Assembly: GCF_902362185.1 (NCBI RefSeq)
Contig: NC_044507.1
Span: forward strand, 15,715,044-15,779,043
Reading direction: 5' to 3'
DNA from: Chanos chanos
Taxonomy: Eukaryota; Chordata; Actinopteri; Gonorynchiformes; Chanidae
Length of the DNA: 64,000 nucleotides
Positions 33,882-44,507 of the stretch are shown here, piece after piece. A program made the translations under genes and the position numbers. Every line of letters starts with the position of its first letter. Positions within the stretch are counted from its first letter, which is position 1. A model generated the notes under the pieces. It made no database searches. It worked only from the letters and a program-made list of their open reading frames with translations, and was not told the DNA's origin.

Positions 33882-33885
33882 CACA

Positions 33886-34610
33886 AACCTAATTCAGAAG
33901 GCATAAATCAATAGTCCTGAATACACTGGAACTTAAGGAGTGACATTGTCTATCGACTGAATAAAAGGTCTGAGAGGAATGTGGAACCCACTACTGCGCC
34001 ATTTAAGCAAATGACAAATAGACAGTTAAATTTGTTCATTTCAACAGCAACATTTGTTCCAAACTACACAAAATCGTACATTGGTAAAGCATTGTTGAGA
34101 GGTCGGAGATTTCAAAAGTATGAAGGCAAAGACATGCCAATGTCTATGCAGAGATTCCACAAAAATACTGTGCACGCTTAAAATGTTTTTTTGGTTTTGT
34201 TTTGTGTTTTTTTTTGCACTGACACAGTTCATGACACCTTATCAAATTAAAAAAGACAGGCAAACTAAAGATGCCAATCTTTACTTTTAACAGTTTAGAA
34301 AGTAACCCTTAATCCTGAATTCTGAATCCTGACTTTGTTTTTTCTTTTTGTTTTTGTTTTGACGTGTTTACAATGTGACCAACTTCCAGCACAAATAAGC
34401 AATATGTCAGTCTGTGTCAAATATGAACAAATTAAATTTTCTGTGCTGTTCACTCTGAGAGAAGATGCCGTTTTGAATTGAGTGAGTGGATAGCATTGGG
34501 AGAAAATGCATTTTTCCACATTGCACATGAATATATGTCTGACTTGAGGGAGTCATGCATTTTTATAACAGAAGTAAATATCTTCTCTCAAGTTAACTGA
34601 AAGCAGAAGT
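33886..34610. other. V-V spacer homologous to 46.8-47.46 kb
   Basis: Noncoding. The last 350 bases match 47.15-47.46 kb (TAGAAAGT, AATCCTGAATTCTGAATC), showing that the V pair 32150/34657 and the pair 46226/47487 are copies of one cassette. Confidence 0.6.
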
Positions 34611-34656
34611 AAATGTGAGCAGTGAGGAGGTTTTTATCATGGTGTGAATCACTGTG

Positions 34657-35013
34657 ATATGTACACTTTAGCAGAGTCGTCCCATGTCTGACAGTAATAC
34701 ACTGCAGAGTCTCCCACCTCTAGATCACTGATTTTAAAACTGTACTCTGATTTAGATTGGTATGATATGGTGAATTTGAGAGAGGAGAATCCAGAGCCAT
34801 ATTTTGGGCCCCTGTGTTACAGTCCAGAGTGGCCGTCTGTCCTTTACCCACAGTAAGAACAGTCACACTACTGACACCTGAGGGAATAAGAACAGGAGTC
34901 GAGTTAAATTCATCTGAACACTCTACTGAATAAAATGTAAACTAAATGAATCCAATAACGGGACATATCTCACATGACAGAGCGGTCATGAGAAAGCAGA
35001 GTTTTCCCAGCAT
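34657..35013 (-). pseudogene. V pseudogene, subgroup 3, internal deletion
   Basis: Leader 34974-35013 (MLGKLCFLMTALS, donor GTGAG) is fine. The V exon (34657-34877) starts in FR1 (LTVGKGQTATLDCNTG) and then jumps to CDR2/FR3 of a YGSGFSSLKF type, losing most of CDR1 and FR2 and shifting frame. The C-terminal part (DSAVYYCQTWDDSA) and the heptamer (34650-34656) are kept. The nonamer is ATAAAAACC. It is related to the V at 47487. Confidence 0.8.
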
Positions 35014-35330
35014 AATGTCAGTGTTTGATATGAGCAGCTCAGAGATATACATATATATATATACATATATAGATATACAATGCACTGCCTGAAATGAATT
35101 TATGAGAATTTGAAAAGAATTTTAAAAGCTGAAAATTATTTGAGGTGAAATGAATTAAAAGAGATTAAATGTTAGAGGACTACTAACTTTTAATGTTTTT
35201 CACTTACAAAATTGAGACTGTTAATTGCCATTGCTTATAATGTCTTTGCTCGTAGGTTTTCCCCTGTAGACCGAAAGCAGAGGTGAATGTGAACAGTGAG
35301 GAGGTGTTTGTCATGGTGTGAATCACTGTG

Positions 35331-35848
35331 ATACATACGCTTTAACAGAGCTGTCATATGTTTGACAGTAATACATTGCAGAGTCTCCCACCTCCACATT
35401 ATTAATGTTCAGACTGTAATCTGATTGGGATGAGTGCTTTGATGTGAATTTGGGAGAGGAGAAGCCAGAGCCATATTGGGGAGAGCTCCAGCTATGAAAA
35501 GAACTTAAAATAAACTGAGGAACTGATCCTGGTATCTGTTTCTACCAATGTACATCTTCATTAGTAGCAGTCCCCAGATTACAGTCCATAGTGGCTGTCT
35601 GTCCTTTGCTTACTCTGAGAACAGGAGGCTTCTGTGTCACCACAGTCACACCACTGACAAGTGAGAAAATAAGAACAACTTCACAAGTGTTATTTCGAAC
35701 ATTTATAAAGGCCACTTTGAGGGCAAAAACATCTTTTTTGTTTGTTTGTTTGGATGTTTGTAATGGTTTCTGACGAAACTGAATTTCAAAAAGTTGACTT
35801 TATCTGACATGACATGACAATGACAAGAGTGAGGAGTGTCCCCGATAT
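35331..35848 (-). pseudogene. V pseudogene (ATA start, stop in FR2)
   Basis: V exon about 35331-35660: VTQKPPVLRVSKGQ, TMDCNLGTATNEDVHW, then TAG in place of the Tyr codon of WYKQ. The rest is otherwise well kept (SSPQYGSGFSSPKF, DSAMYYCQTYD). The initiator is ATA (35846-35848) and the V acceptor AG is lost (CTCACTTGTCAG). The nonamer is ACAAACACC, while the heptamer is consensus (35324-35330). Confidence 0.83.
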
Positions 35849-36237
35849 ATTATCAGAGTGTGGTTCAAAGTGCTCTCACTGTCTTATTTAGAGATCATCC
35901 AAATTTATAAATGAGGAGAAGATGTACAGCTGATTGGTCCTACAACTAACATATTAGGACACCCAGAGGGAGGAGATTAATGAGATTAATGATAAACATG
36001 CAAGTGAAAGTATCTGGAGTCATTCAACTTTGATACTTTGTTGTGACATTGACTGTACAAATGGAGTAGAAATGAACTAATTCAACTGCTTCCACACTTA
36101 ATGTGTACGATGTGGCACAGTTTTGATAAGATGATCATATCATTCCATTCATCGTCGAGTCTCAGTTGTGAACTGGACTGAAAGCAGAAGTGAATGTGAG
36201 CAGTGAGGAGGTTTTTGTCATGGTGTGAATCACTGTG

Positions 36238-36691
36238 ATACGTACTCTTTAGCAGAGTTGTCCCATGTCTTACAATAATACACTGCAGAGTCTCCCACCT
36301 CCACATTACTAATGATCAGACTGTAATCTGTTTGGGATGAGTGCTTTGCTGTGAATTTAGGAGAGGAGAAGCCAGAGCCGTAGAGAGGAGAGCTCCAGGC
36401 ATGACGGAATCTTATCACATGCTGAGGAGCTGATCCTGGAACCTGTTTATACCATTGTGCAGCATCATTAGTAACAGTCTCCAGATTACAGTCCATAGTG
36501 ACCGTCTGTCCTTTATTCACTGTGAGAACAGGAGGCTTCTGTGTCACCACAATCACACCACTGACACCTAAACATAAAGTCAGACATACAGTCTTCATTA
36601 AAGGCCATTCACTCATCAAAAACAAACAAATGTCTTCTAGAGAATTCTTACATGACAGAGCAGTGATGAGAGTACAGAGAGTCCCCAGCAT
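36238..36691 (-). CDS. Ig light chain V segment (sigma-type), intact
   Basis: Leader 36652-36691 (MLGTLCTLITALS) and V exon 36238-36567 of 330 nt. It has VTQKPPVLTVNKGQ, TMDCNLE, AAQWYKQVPGS, FRHAWSSPLYGSGF and DSAVYYCKTWD. It is a close copy of the V at 32150. The RSS is consensus (heptamer 36231-36237, 12-bp spacer, nonamer 36210-36218). It belongs to unit D, which has lost J and C. Confidence 0.87.
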
Positions 36692-37284
36692 GTTGTCAGT
36701 GTGTGGAGTGAATAGATCCTCCAGTTGAGTTTGAATGTGAGGAGAGGAGAGAGTGACTTTCTTAAAGAAGCCAAACATGACGTGGGAGGGGCTTCATCAG
36801 TCAAACATTTTCACCATTTCTTCTCTGTATTTTGCAGAAAACTGATGTCTACCCACAAAACATAATCAAGAGGGCATACATCGATGCCTCTGAACAGACT
36901 GGTTTCTTGAGGTCTGACATCTGCTGAAGATTGAAAAAAAAAATATCTGAGAGGAATGTGGAACCTCCTACTACACCATTAAAGCAAAATGGACAAAACA
37001 AATGGACAATTATATTTGTTCATTCAAAAAGCACCAGTCTTTTCAAACTGCACATAACAACACACTGGTAAAGCTTTTTTGATTGTTTGGCCACTTGAAA
37101 AGTAAACACATAACAAAGACATCAAAAACAATCACAAGCAAGCAATTTGTCAGAGTAACAAAGACAGTCTGGGAGAAAATTAATCATTTCACATTGCACA
37201 CGAACGTACATTGGTCAAAACAGAGTCAAGCATTTTGTTTAATGCAGTAAATGTCTTCTTTCAAATCGTCTGAAAGCAGAGGTG

Positions 37285-37412
37285 ATCGTGAGCAGTGAAG
37301 AGGTTCTTGTCATGGTGGTCACATCAGTCACAGCACTGACAACAAGTATTATTTCTAACTTGTATAAAGGCCTACTTTGAAGGCATGAACACTGTTTGTT
37401 TGTCTGTCTGTT

Positions 37413-37447
<35 letters not shown>

Positions 37448-37546
37448 TTGTTTGTTTGTAATGCTTCCTGAAAAAACTGCATTTCAAAAAGTTGACTTTA
37501 TCGCACAAGACATAGCATTGACAAGATTGAGCAGTGTCCTCAACAT
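37285..37546 (-). pseudogene. V remnant: leader and partial RSS, V exon deleted
   Basis: A leader at 37507-37546 (MLRTLLNLVNAMS) and a nonamer-like ACAAGAACC near 37290-37298 survive, but almost all of the V exon between them is gone. It occupies the place of the dead V at 11766 and 41789 in the equivalent cassettes. Confidence 0.75.
37395..37458. repeat. (TTTG/TCTG)n tetranucleotide repeat in a V leader intron
   Basis: A tract of TGTT and TGTC units, also present as a shorter version at 42188-42240 and as a few units at 12165, in the matching leader introns. Confidence 0.85.
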
Positions 37547-37926
37547 GTTAGCAGAGTGTGGTTCAAACAGCTCTCACTGTCCTACTTAGCGATGATCAAT
37601 TTAGATTTGAGAATGAGGAGAAGACAGACAGTGGGATGGTTCTATCAGAACACATTTTGACATCTAGAGGGAGGAGCTGTTAAAATGTGCCAAACAGAAG
37701 ATCACACATATTACCATGTATGAGTATGTATTCATAACCTTACATAGAATCAGTCTAATATTTCCTCCATAAAGTCAAGAAGACAATAAATTAATCAACA
37801 AATGTCCATTTGAATCCACTAATACTGTATGAGCTATGTAAGTTGTTAAACCAAATGGAAATGTGTTCTTTTCTCTGGTCAGAAATCTCATTTACTTTGT
37901 TCAGACGTTTCCTCAACATCATCCAG

Positions 37927-38225
37927 TCATTTTAATGACTGTGAATAAGAGAGTGATAAAATGGATGTCAGTACTGAGTCATGATCTCCTCAGAGTCACA
38001 GGGCCATGATCTGACTGGGTGTGTCCCTGTTCATCCTGAGCGAGAAACAATAACCTCATCATTTACATACAGCTAAAATTACTCTGATCAACCTGCAGGT
38101 GCATCCTGGGTAAGAGAGGACCAGCCATGCAGATATAACAGACATTTCTCTCACATCAGCTCAGAAAATCTCCTCTTTCAGGTCCTCCAGCGCCCTCTTA
38201 TGTTCACTCACATAACTGCAGGAGA
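37927..38225 (-). promoter_or_regulatory. Conserved 3'-of-C element, copy 6 (candidate enhancer)
   Basis: Downstream of C5, complete from GATGTCAGTACTGAGTCATG to GTTCACTCACATAACTGC. E-box CAGGTG kept, octamer-like site ATGCAGAT. Confidence 0.52.
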
Positions 38226-38663
38226 AGAGTCCCCTTTCATACCAGTGCTGTGAAATTGTCAAACTTTACTTTCACAGATTTTAAGATTGTTGCTTAAAGT
38301 AGCAATAGAAAGGCCAGCCAGTGTGTGTGTGTCCTTTTCACAGTCTGCTCATTAATTCTGTTTTCTCTGAACAATTTTACCTGGGCCATTTTTTTAAAAT
38401 GTGTATGTAGAATTACAACTGACCTTTAAATATTGAAATCCACGCTACGAATTTGCAGAAACTGTAGTTTATTCATATGTATTTAATTAAAATGAAAGAA
38501 AACACATTGCATATTTAGATTTAAAAAATTAGATAAAACAAAAATAGAAAGCTGTTGTAGGTTTTGTTATAAAAAGTTTTGTTAGAAAAGTAACATTTTT
38601 TTCTCTGAATTACAAACAAAACAACATAAATTCAGAAACATTTCTCATTTCATGTCACTGATT

Positions 38664-38986
38664 TCAGTTACTGCAGTCAGACTTCTTTATCTTCTTCTCA
38701 GAGGATTTGGATCCAACTGACATTTGACATGAAACCTCCTTGTCACTCTCCCACTCACAGGTTGGAATACTCAAATAACTGCTCACTTTGAATTTCTGGT
38801 TGCTCTGTTTTTCAGCAGAACTGGTGAAAACTCCATCAGTGACTGATCTCCCACTCACTGTCCAACTGACATCAGCAAAATCCACAGAGAGGTCATTAGC
38901 CACACAAACCAGAGTGACCTTGTCTGACTTCAGCTCCTCACTGGATGGAGTGAAGAGAGTCAGAACAGGAGCTGGGAGGACAGAGT
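38664..38986 (-). CDS. Ig light chain constant region C5, intact
   Basis: A 323-nt exon with the correct acceptor and phase: DSVLPAPVLTLFTPSS, LVCVAND, VSWTVSGRSVTDG, second Cys EVSCQ, C-terminal SDCSN. It has an extra Cys in SIPTCEWESD, where C2-C4 have Ser, and LFTPSS instead of LFPPSS. AATAAA lies near 38469. With J5 it forms a complete J-C pair in unit E, and the V at 40618 is the obvious partner. Confidence 0.9.
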
Positions 38987-39694
38987 CTGTACAGAGACAG
39001 GAATTTAAAAAAAGATTTACAAAAATCAAATTTAAATCTTTTAAGAAGTCAATTAAACTCATTGACTTACTGCATTACATCAAAGATCAGTTTCGTGTAA
39101 TGTATAGAGATAAACAATGATTGAATGTATTTATCAAGACCAGACTAATAGTTTCTATTGCTGATCATTAATATGTATACAGGAGGGAAGAACACAGCTC
39201 AGATTTCATACCAGTTAGGAAACCTGATATGGAGAAATAATATTCTATAACTCAGTCCTCAGAGTTCAAATGTCATAAAACTACAAAATCTTCCTGACAA
39301 ACAATTCTGTTCAGTGATTTTTTTTTCTTCAGTTGTCTAATCCAGATAATGTAGATGCATTTTCATACAATTTTTACTACAAGTGTTCACAAAGCTTCTC
39401 TGCAGTTTTAGATTTTAAATTCTGATCTTCACATTTATAAAATCTCATTCCCGAAATATTGATAATGAAATAGTTAATCGAGGACTCCACAACAATGCAA
39501 TACATTTTAGTTAATGAAGAGCTTTAACATGTCTCAGCAATATCAAACATGTCTGCAACAGTAGAATTCTTTCAAAAACTGCAGTTCAGCTCATATGAAT
39601 TTAATGTTAAAAATGACTTTTATCTAAATGTCATGAAAGATCCATGAGAATTTTGAACACTGTTATGGTTAAAGGATAAAGAAAAGTTTCTTAC

Positions 39695-39728
39695 CAGTGA
39701 CGATGAGTTTTGTTCCTTTGCCGAATAC
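39695..39728 (-). CDS. J5 segment, intact, 23-bp RSS
   Basis: Encodes VFGKGTKLIVT plus one base, followed by a GTAAG donor. Heptamer 39729-39735, 23-bp spacer 39736-39758, nonamer GGTTTTTGT 39759-39767. Confidence 0.92.
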
Positions 39729-40009
39729 CACAGTGATTCACATCATATCCTCACTCGTACAAAAACCTCCCCAGATGGAAGAGGAGTGAAACTGAAACCT
39801 CTGCTTCACTTCAGCTGATCACTTTCTCCTCTGGTGTCCATGATCCACACCGAGACATCAAACTCTAATAGACCCTCTTTTACTCTTCTCTTACATGTCA
39901 TTAATGTAATGCTAATCCCAGTTTGTGTTTTATATCTTGGATTTCCCTCATATCTCATGTGTGTTATTGTTTTAGTGTATGGAGATGTTACTGATATTAA
40001 TCATTTTGA

Positions 40010-40360
40010 CACAGACTCTTAAGCACAGCCATCAACTGTGTAGTGATAGTACACTACAAAAATATCTACATCCACTTCATTGATTATCAGTTTGTAACCA
40101 GTTTAGGATATTTTTGTCATTGTCTTTTGTCGGAGGAAGTGATTCAGACTTCGGGGGGCAGCCGTTCTGATACAAATTTAACAAACACATAAAAGGTTCT
40201 CCTTGGGATTTTATACAACTGAACAATGACTTCATCATCTCGGTAAAGGTAAAATTCGATTGTGAATGTGTGCCCTTTCTTTACTGTGAGTCCTCTATGT
40301 GTGTGTGTGTGTGTGTGTGTGTGAGTGTGTATGTGTGAGTGTGTGGGTGTGAGACCATCC
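40010..40360 (-). pseudogene. Relic V segment in the J5-V spacer
   Basis: The minus strand reads GLTVKKGHTFTIEF (FR1) and GYKLIINEVDVDIFVVYYHYTVDG (split over FR3 and CDR3), with His at the place of the second Cys. Stops and indels interrupt it. It corresponds to the relics at 22.6 and 48.5 kb. Confidence 0.58.
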
Positions 40361-40617
40361 TCTGAGATTAATGATAAACACGCAAGTGAAAGTATCTGGA
40401 GTCATTCAACTTTGATACTTTGTTGTCATTGACTGTACAAATGGAGTAGAAATGATCTAATTCAACTGTTTCCACACTTAATGTGTACGATGTGGCACAG
40501 TTTTGATAAGATGATCATGTCATTCTATTCATCGTCGAGTCTCAGTTGTGGAATGGACTGAAAGCAGAAGTGAATGTGAGCAGTGAGGAGGTTTTTGTCA
40601 TGGTGTGAATCACTGTG

Positions 40618-41071
40618 ATACCCACTCGTTAGCACAGCTGTCCCATGTAGCACAGTAATACACTGCAGAGTCTCCCACTTCCACATTATTTATAATCAGA
40701 CTGTAATCTGTTTGGGATGAGTGTTTTGTTGTGAATTTAGGAGAGGAGAAGCCAGAGCCATAACTAGGAGAGCTCCAGTCATGACGGAATCTTAACACAT
40801 GCTGAGGAACTGATCCTGGAACCTGCTTGAACCAATGTGCCACACTATCAGTAACAGTCCCCAGATTACAGTCCATAGTGACCGTCTGTCCTTTACTCAC
40901 TGTGAGAACAGGAGGCTTCTGTGTCACCACAATCACACCACTGACACCTAAAAATCAAATCAGACATACAGTCTTCATTAAAGTCCATTCACTCATCAAA
41001 AACAAACAAATGCCTTCTAGAGAATTCTTACATGACAGAGCAGTGATGAGAGTACAGAGAGTCCCCAGCAT
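40618..41071 (-). CDS. Ig light chain V segment (sigma-type), intact, extra Cys in CDR3
   Basis: Leader 41032-41071 (MLGTLCTLITALS) and V exon 40618-40947 of 330 nt. It has VTQKPPVLTVSKGQ, TMDCNLG, AHWFKQVPGS (Phe after the invariant Trp), FRHDWSSPSYGSGF and DSAVYYCATWDSCANEW. The added Cys in CDR3 is unpaired in the germline. The RSS is consensus (heptamer 40611-40617, 12-bp spacer, nonamer 40590-40598). It is the only open V in unit E with J5 and C5. Confidence 0.87.
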
Positions 41072-41169
41072 GTTGTCAGTGTGTGTAGTGAATGGATCCT
41101 CCAGTTGAGTTTGAATGTGAGAAGAGGAGAGAGTGATAAAGCCTTTCTTAAAGAAGCCAAACATGATGT

Positions 41170-41750
41170 GGGAGGGGCTTCATCAGTCAAACAATTTCAC
41201 CATTTCTTCTCTGTATTTTGCAGAAAACTGATGTCTACCCACAAAACGTAATCAAGAAGGTATAAATCGATGCCTCTGGACACATTGGTTTCTTGAGTAG
41301 TGACATCTGCTGAAGACTGAAAAAAAAATATCTGAGAGGAATGTGGAACCCACCACTACACCATTAAAGCAAAATAACAAACGGACAATTAAATTTGTTC
41401 ATTCAAAAAGCGCCATTCTACTCAAACTGCACATAACAACACATAAAGCTTTTTTGAATGTTTGGACACTTGAAAAATAAACACATAACAAAGAAATCGA
41501 AAACAAACACAAGTAAGCAAATTGCCAGAGTAACAAAGACAGTCTGTGTCATACGTAAACGAGTTATATTTTCTTGATTGATCGTTCAGAGAGGAGATAT
41601 TACTTTGAACTGAGTGAGCAGACAACAATGGGAGAAGATTAATTATTTCAAATTACATATGTACGTATGCTGGTCAATACACAGTCAGGCATTTTGTTTA
41701 ATGCAGTAAATGTCCTCTCTCAAATCGTCTGAAAGCAGAGGTGATCGTGA
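41170..41750. other. V-V spacer, one of three cassette copies
   Basis: Noncoding DNA matching 11270-11700 and 36780-37280. It links each open V with a dead V about 1.1 kb upstream. Confidence 0.6.
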
Positions 41751-41788
41751 GCAATGAGGAGGTTCTTGTCATGGTGTGAATCACTGTG

Positions 41789-42330
41789 ATACGTTCTCTT
41801 TAGCAGAGCTGTCCCATGTCTGACAGTAATACACTGCAGAGTCTCCCACCTCCACATTATCAATGATCAGACTGTAATCTGATTGGGATGAGTGCTTTGA
41901 TGTGAATTTAGGAGAGGAGAAGCCAGAGCCACATACAGCAGCGCTCCAGATATAATTTTAACACAAACTGTGAAATTCCTTCTGGCACCTGTTAATACCA
42001 CACTGCCTCAGCATCAGTAACAGTCCCCAGATTACAGTCCATATTGGCCGTCTGTCCTTCACTCTCTATGAGAACAGGAGGCTTCTGTGTCACCACAATC
42101 ACACCATTGACAGCTGAGAAGATAAGAACAATTTCACAAGTATTATTTCTAACATATAAAGGCCTACTTTGAAGACACAAACACTGTTTGTTGGTCAGTC
42201 TGTCTGTTTGTTTGTTTGTCTGTCTGTCTGTTTGTTTGTTTTAAATGCTTTCTGAAAAAACTACATTTCAAAAAGTTGACTTTATCTCACATGACATAGC
42301 ATTGACAAGAGTGAGTAACATCCCCGATAT
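41789..42330 (-). pseudogene. V pseudogene (ATA start, stop and frameshift)
   Basis: V exon 41789-42113: VTQKPPVLIESEGQ, MDCNLGTVTDAEAVWY, then TAA at the Lys codon, with a 5-base loss in CDR2 (the CATAG of YHSWS). FR3 is kept (DSAVYYCQTWD). The initiator is ATA at 42328-42330. The heptamer is consensus (41782-41788) and the nonamer is ACAAGAACC. It is a close relative of the V at 11766. Confidence 0.84.
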
Positions 42331-42714
42331 GTTAGCAGAGTGTGGTTCAAACAGCTCTCACTGTCCTATTTAGAGATGATCAATTTAGATTTGAGAATGA
42401 GGAGAAGACAGACAGTGTGATGGTTCTATCAGAACACATTTTGACATCTAGAGGGAGGAGCTGTTAAAATGTGCCAAACAGAAGATCACACATATTATCA
42501 TGTATGAGTACGTACTCAAGACCCTTACATAGAATCAGTCTAATATTTCCTCCATAAAGTCAAGAAAACAATAAATTAATCAACAAATGTCCATTTGAAT
42601 CCACTAATACTGTATGAGCTATGTAAGTTGTTAAACCAAATGGAAATGTGTTCTTTTCTCTGGTCAGAAATCTCATTTACTTTGTTCAGACGTTTCCTCA
42701 ACATCATCCAGTCA

Positions 42715-43010
42715 TTTTAATGACTGTGAATGAGAGAGTGATAAAATGGATGTCAGTACTGAGTCATGATCTCCTCAGAGTCACAGGGCCATGATCTGAC
42801 TGGGTGTGTCCCTGTTCATCCTGAGAGAGAAACCATAACCTCTTCATTTACATACAGCTAAAATTACTCTGATCAACCTGCAGGTGCATTCTGGGTAAGA
42901 GAGGACCAGCCATACAGATATAACAGACATTTCTCTCACATCAGCTCAGAAAATCTCCCCTTTCAGGTCCTCCAGCGCCCTCTTATGTTCACTCACATAA
43001 CTGCGGGAGA
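42715..43010 (-). promoter_or_regulatory. Conserved 3'-of-C element, copy 7 (candidate enhancer)
   Basis: Downstream of C6 and very similar to copy 6. E-box CAGGTG kept, octamer-like site ATACAGAT. Confidence 0.52.
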
Positions 43011-43437
43011 AGAGTCCCCTTTCATACCAGTGCTGTGAAATTGTCAAACTTTACTTTCACAGATTTTATGATTGTTGCTTAAAGTAGCAACAGAAACAGG
43101 CCAGTCAGAGTGTGTGTGTCTTTTTCACAATCTGCTCATTAATTCTGATTTTACCTGGGCCATTTTTTAAAAATTTGTATGTAGAATTACAACTGACAGT
43201 TGTAACATCGAAATCCACGCTACGAATTTGCAGAAACTGTAGTTTATTCATATGCATTTAATTAAAATGAAGGAAAACACATTGCATATTTAGATTAAAA
43301 AAATGGATGAAACAAAAATAGAAAGCTATTATAGGTTTTGTTACAAAAGGTTTTGTTAGAAAAGTAACATTTTTTTCTCTGAATTACAAACAAAGCAACA
43401 TAAATTCAGAAACATTTCTCATTTCATGTCACTGATT

Positions 43438-43760
43438 TCAGTTACTGCACTCAGACTTCTTTATCTTCTTCTCAGAGGATTTGGATCCAACTGACATTTG
43501 ACATGAAACCTCCTTGTCACTCTCCCACTCACAGGTTTGAAGACTCAAATAACTGCTCACTTTGAATTTCTGGTTGCTCTGTTTTTCAGCAGAACTGGTG
43601 AAAACTCCATCAGTGACTGATCTCCCACTCACTGTCCAACTGACATCAGCAAATCCCATAGAGAGGTCATTAGCCACACAAACCAGAGTGACCTTGTCTG
43701 ACTTCAGCTCCTCACTGGATGGAGGGAAGAGAGTCAGAACAGGAGCTGGGAGGACAGAGT
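43438..43760 (-). CDS. Ig light chain constant region C6, open and correctly phased
   Basis: A 323-nt exon: DSVLPAPVLTLFPPSS, LVCVAND, MGFADVSWTVSG, SLQTCEWESD with the same extra Cys as C5, EVSCQ, and a C-terminal SECSN. AATAAA lies near 43247. It is served by J6, which has a changed FGXG motif. All three V segments upstream in unit F are damaged, so use would need a V from outside the window. Confidence 0.87.
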
Positions 43761-44473
43761 CTGTACAGAGACAGAAATTTAAATCAGAGATAAATTATTC
43801 AGAGTTGGACTCAAATTTTAATCAGTCAGAATGCAAATTCAAATCACTATCATCACAACTGCAAAAACAAATTTCTTTTACTGGACAGGGATAAACATTG
43901 ACTGAAAGGACTCTAAAAACCAGGAACAAATCATATCAGAATCAGACAAGTAGTTTCAGTTACATATGAACAGCTTTACATTAGGAGAGAACATTTCTGA
44001 GATTTCACACTAATGAGGAAATCTGTTAAGGAGGCTTAATGTTTTTGTCCTGAGATCACAGAGTATTGAGAATTCAAAAGACTTAAAACAACCAAGGTTC
44101 CTGGACAACTGGTCTGTTTGAATTATTTTTAGTATTTGTCTAATCAAGATAAATATTTTTCTAATCATATTTACTGTTCATGATGCTTCATTTTAATATT
44201 TCTAACCTTCAAACTCATCCCAATCTCATCCCAAAATTTCGATACTAAATTAGCTACTTGGGGGCTACAAAACTATGTAATAATGTAATCTAATCTTGTA
44301 TGTCACAGGAATTTCAAATGTGTCAACAAAAGTGAATTTCTTTTGAATTTCATGATTCAGCTCATAGTACTTGTAGCTCAAATTACTTGTAAGAAATACG
44401 TTTACATTGAGGTGTCACGAAAATGTTAGACACTTAAACTGCTCTTTTTAAAGGATAAAGAAAAGTTTCTTAC

Positions 44474-44507
44474 CAGTGACTACGAGTTTTGTTCCTTGGC
44501 GAAATAC
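44474..44507 (-). CDS. J6 segment with FRQG in place of FGQG
   Basis: Encodes VFRQGTKLVVT plus one base, followed by a GTAAG donor. The first Gly of the FGXG beta-bulge motif is Arg (CGC). The RSS is consensus: heptamer 44508-44514, 23-bp spacer 44515-44537, nonamer GGTTTTTGT 44538-44546. It can probably recombine and splice, but the folded V domain may be less stable. Confidence 0.88.

Noticed and set aside
37395-37458. Regular spaced repeat that could suggest a CRISPR-like array
   Set aside because: It is a simple TGTT/TGTC tetranucleotide run with no distinct repeats and spacers, in a vertebrate genome.
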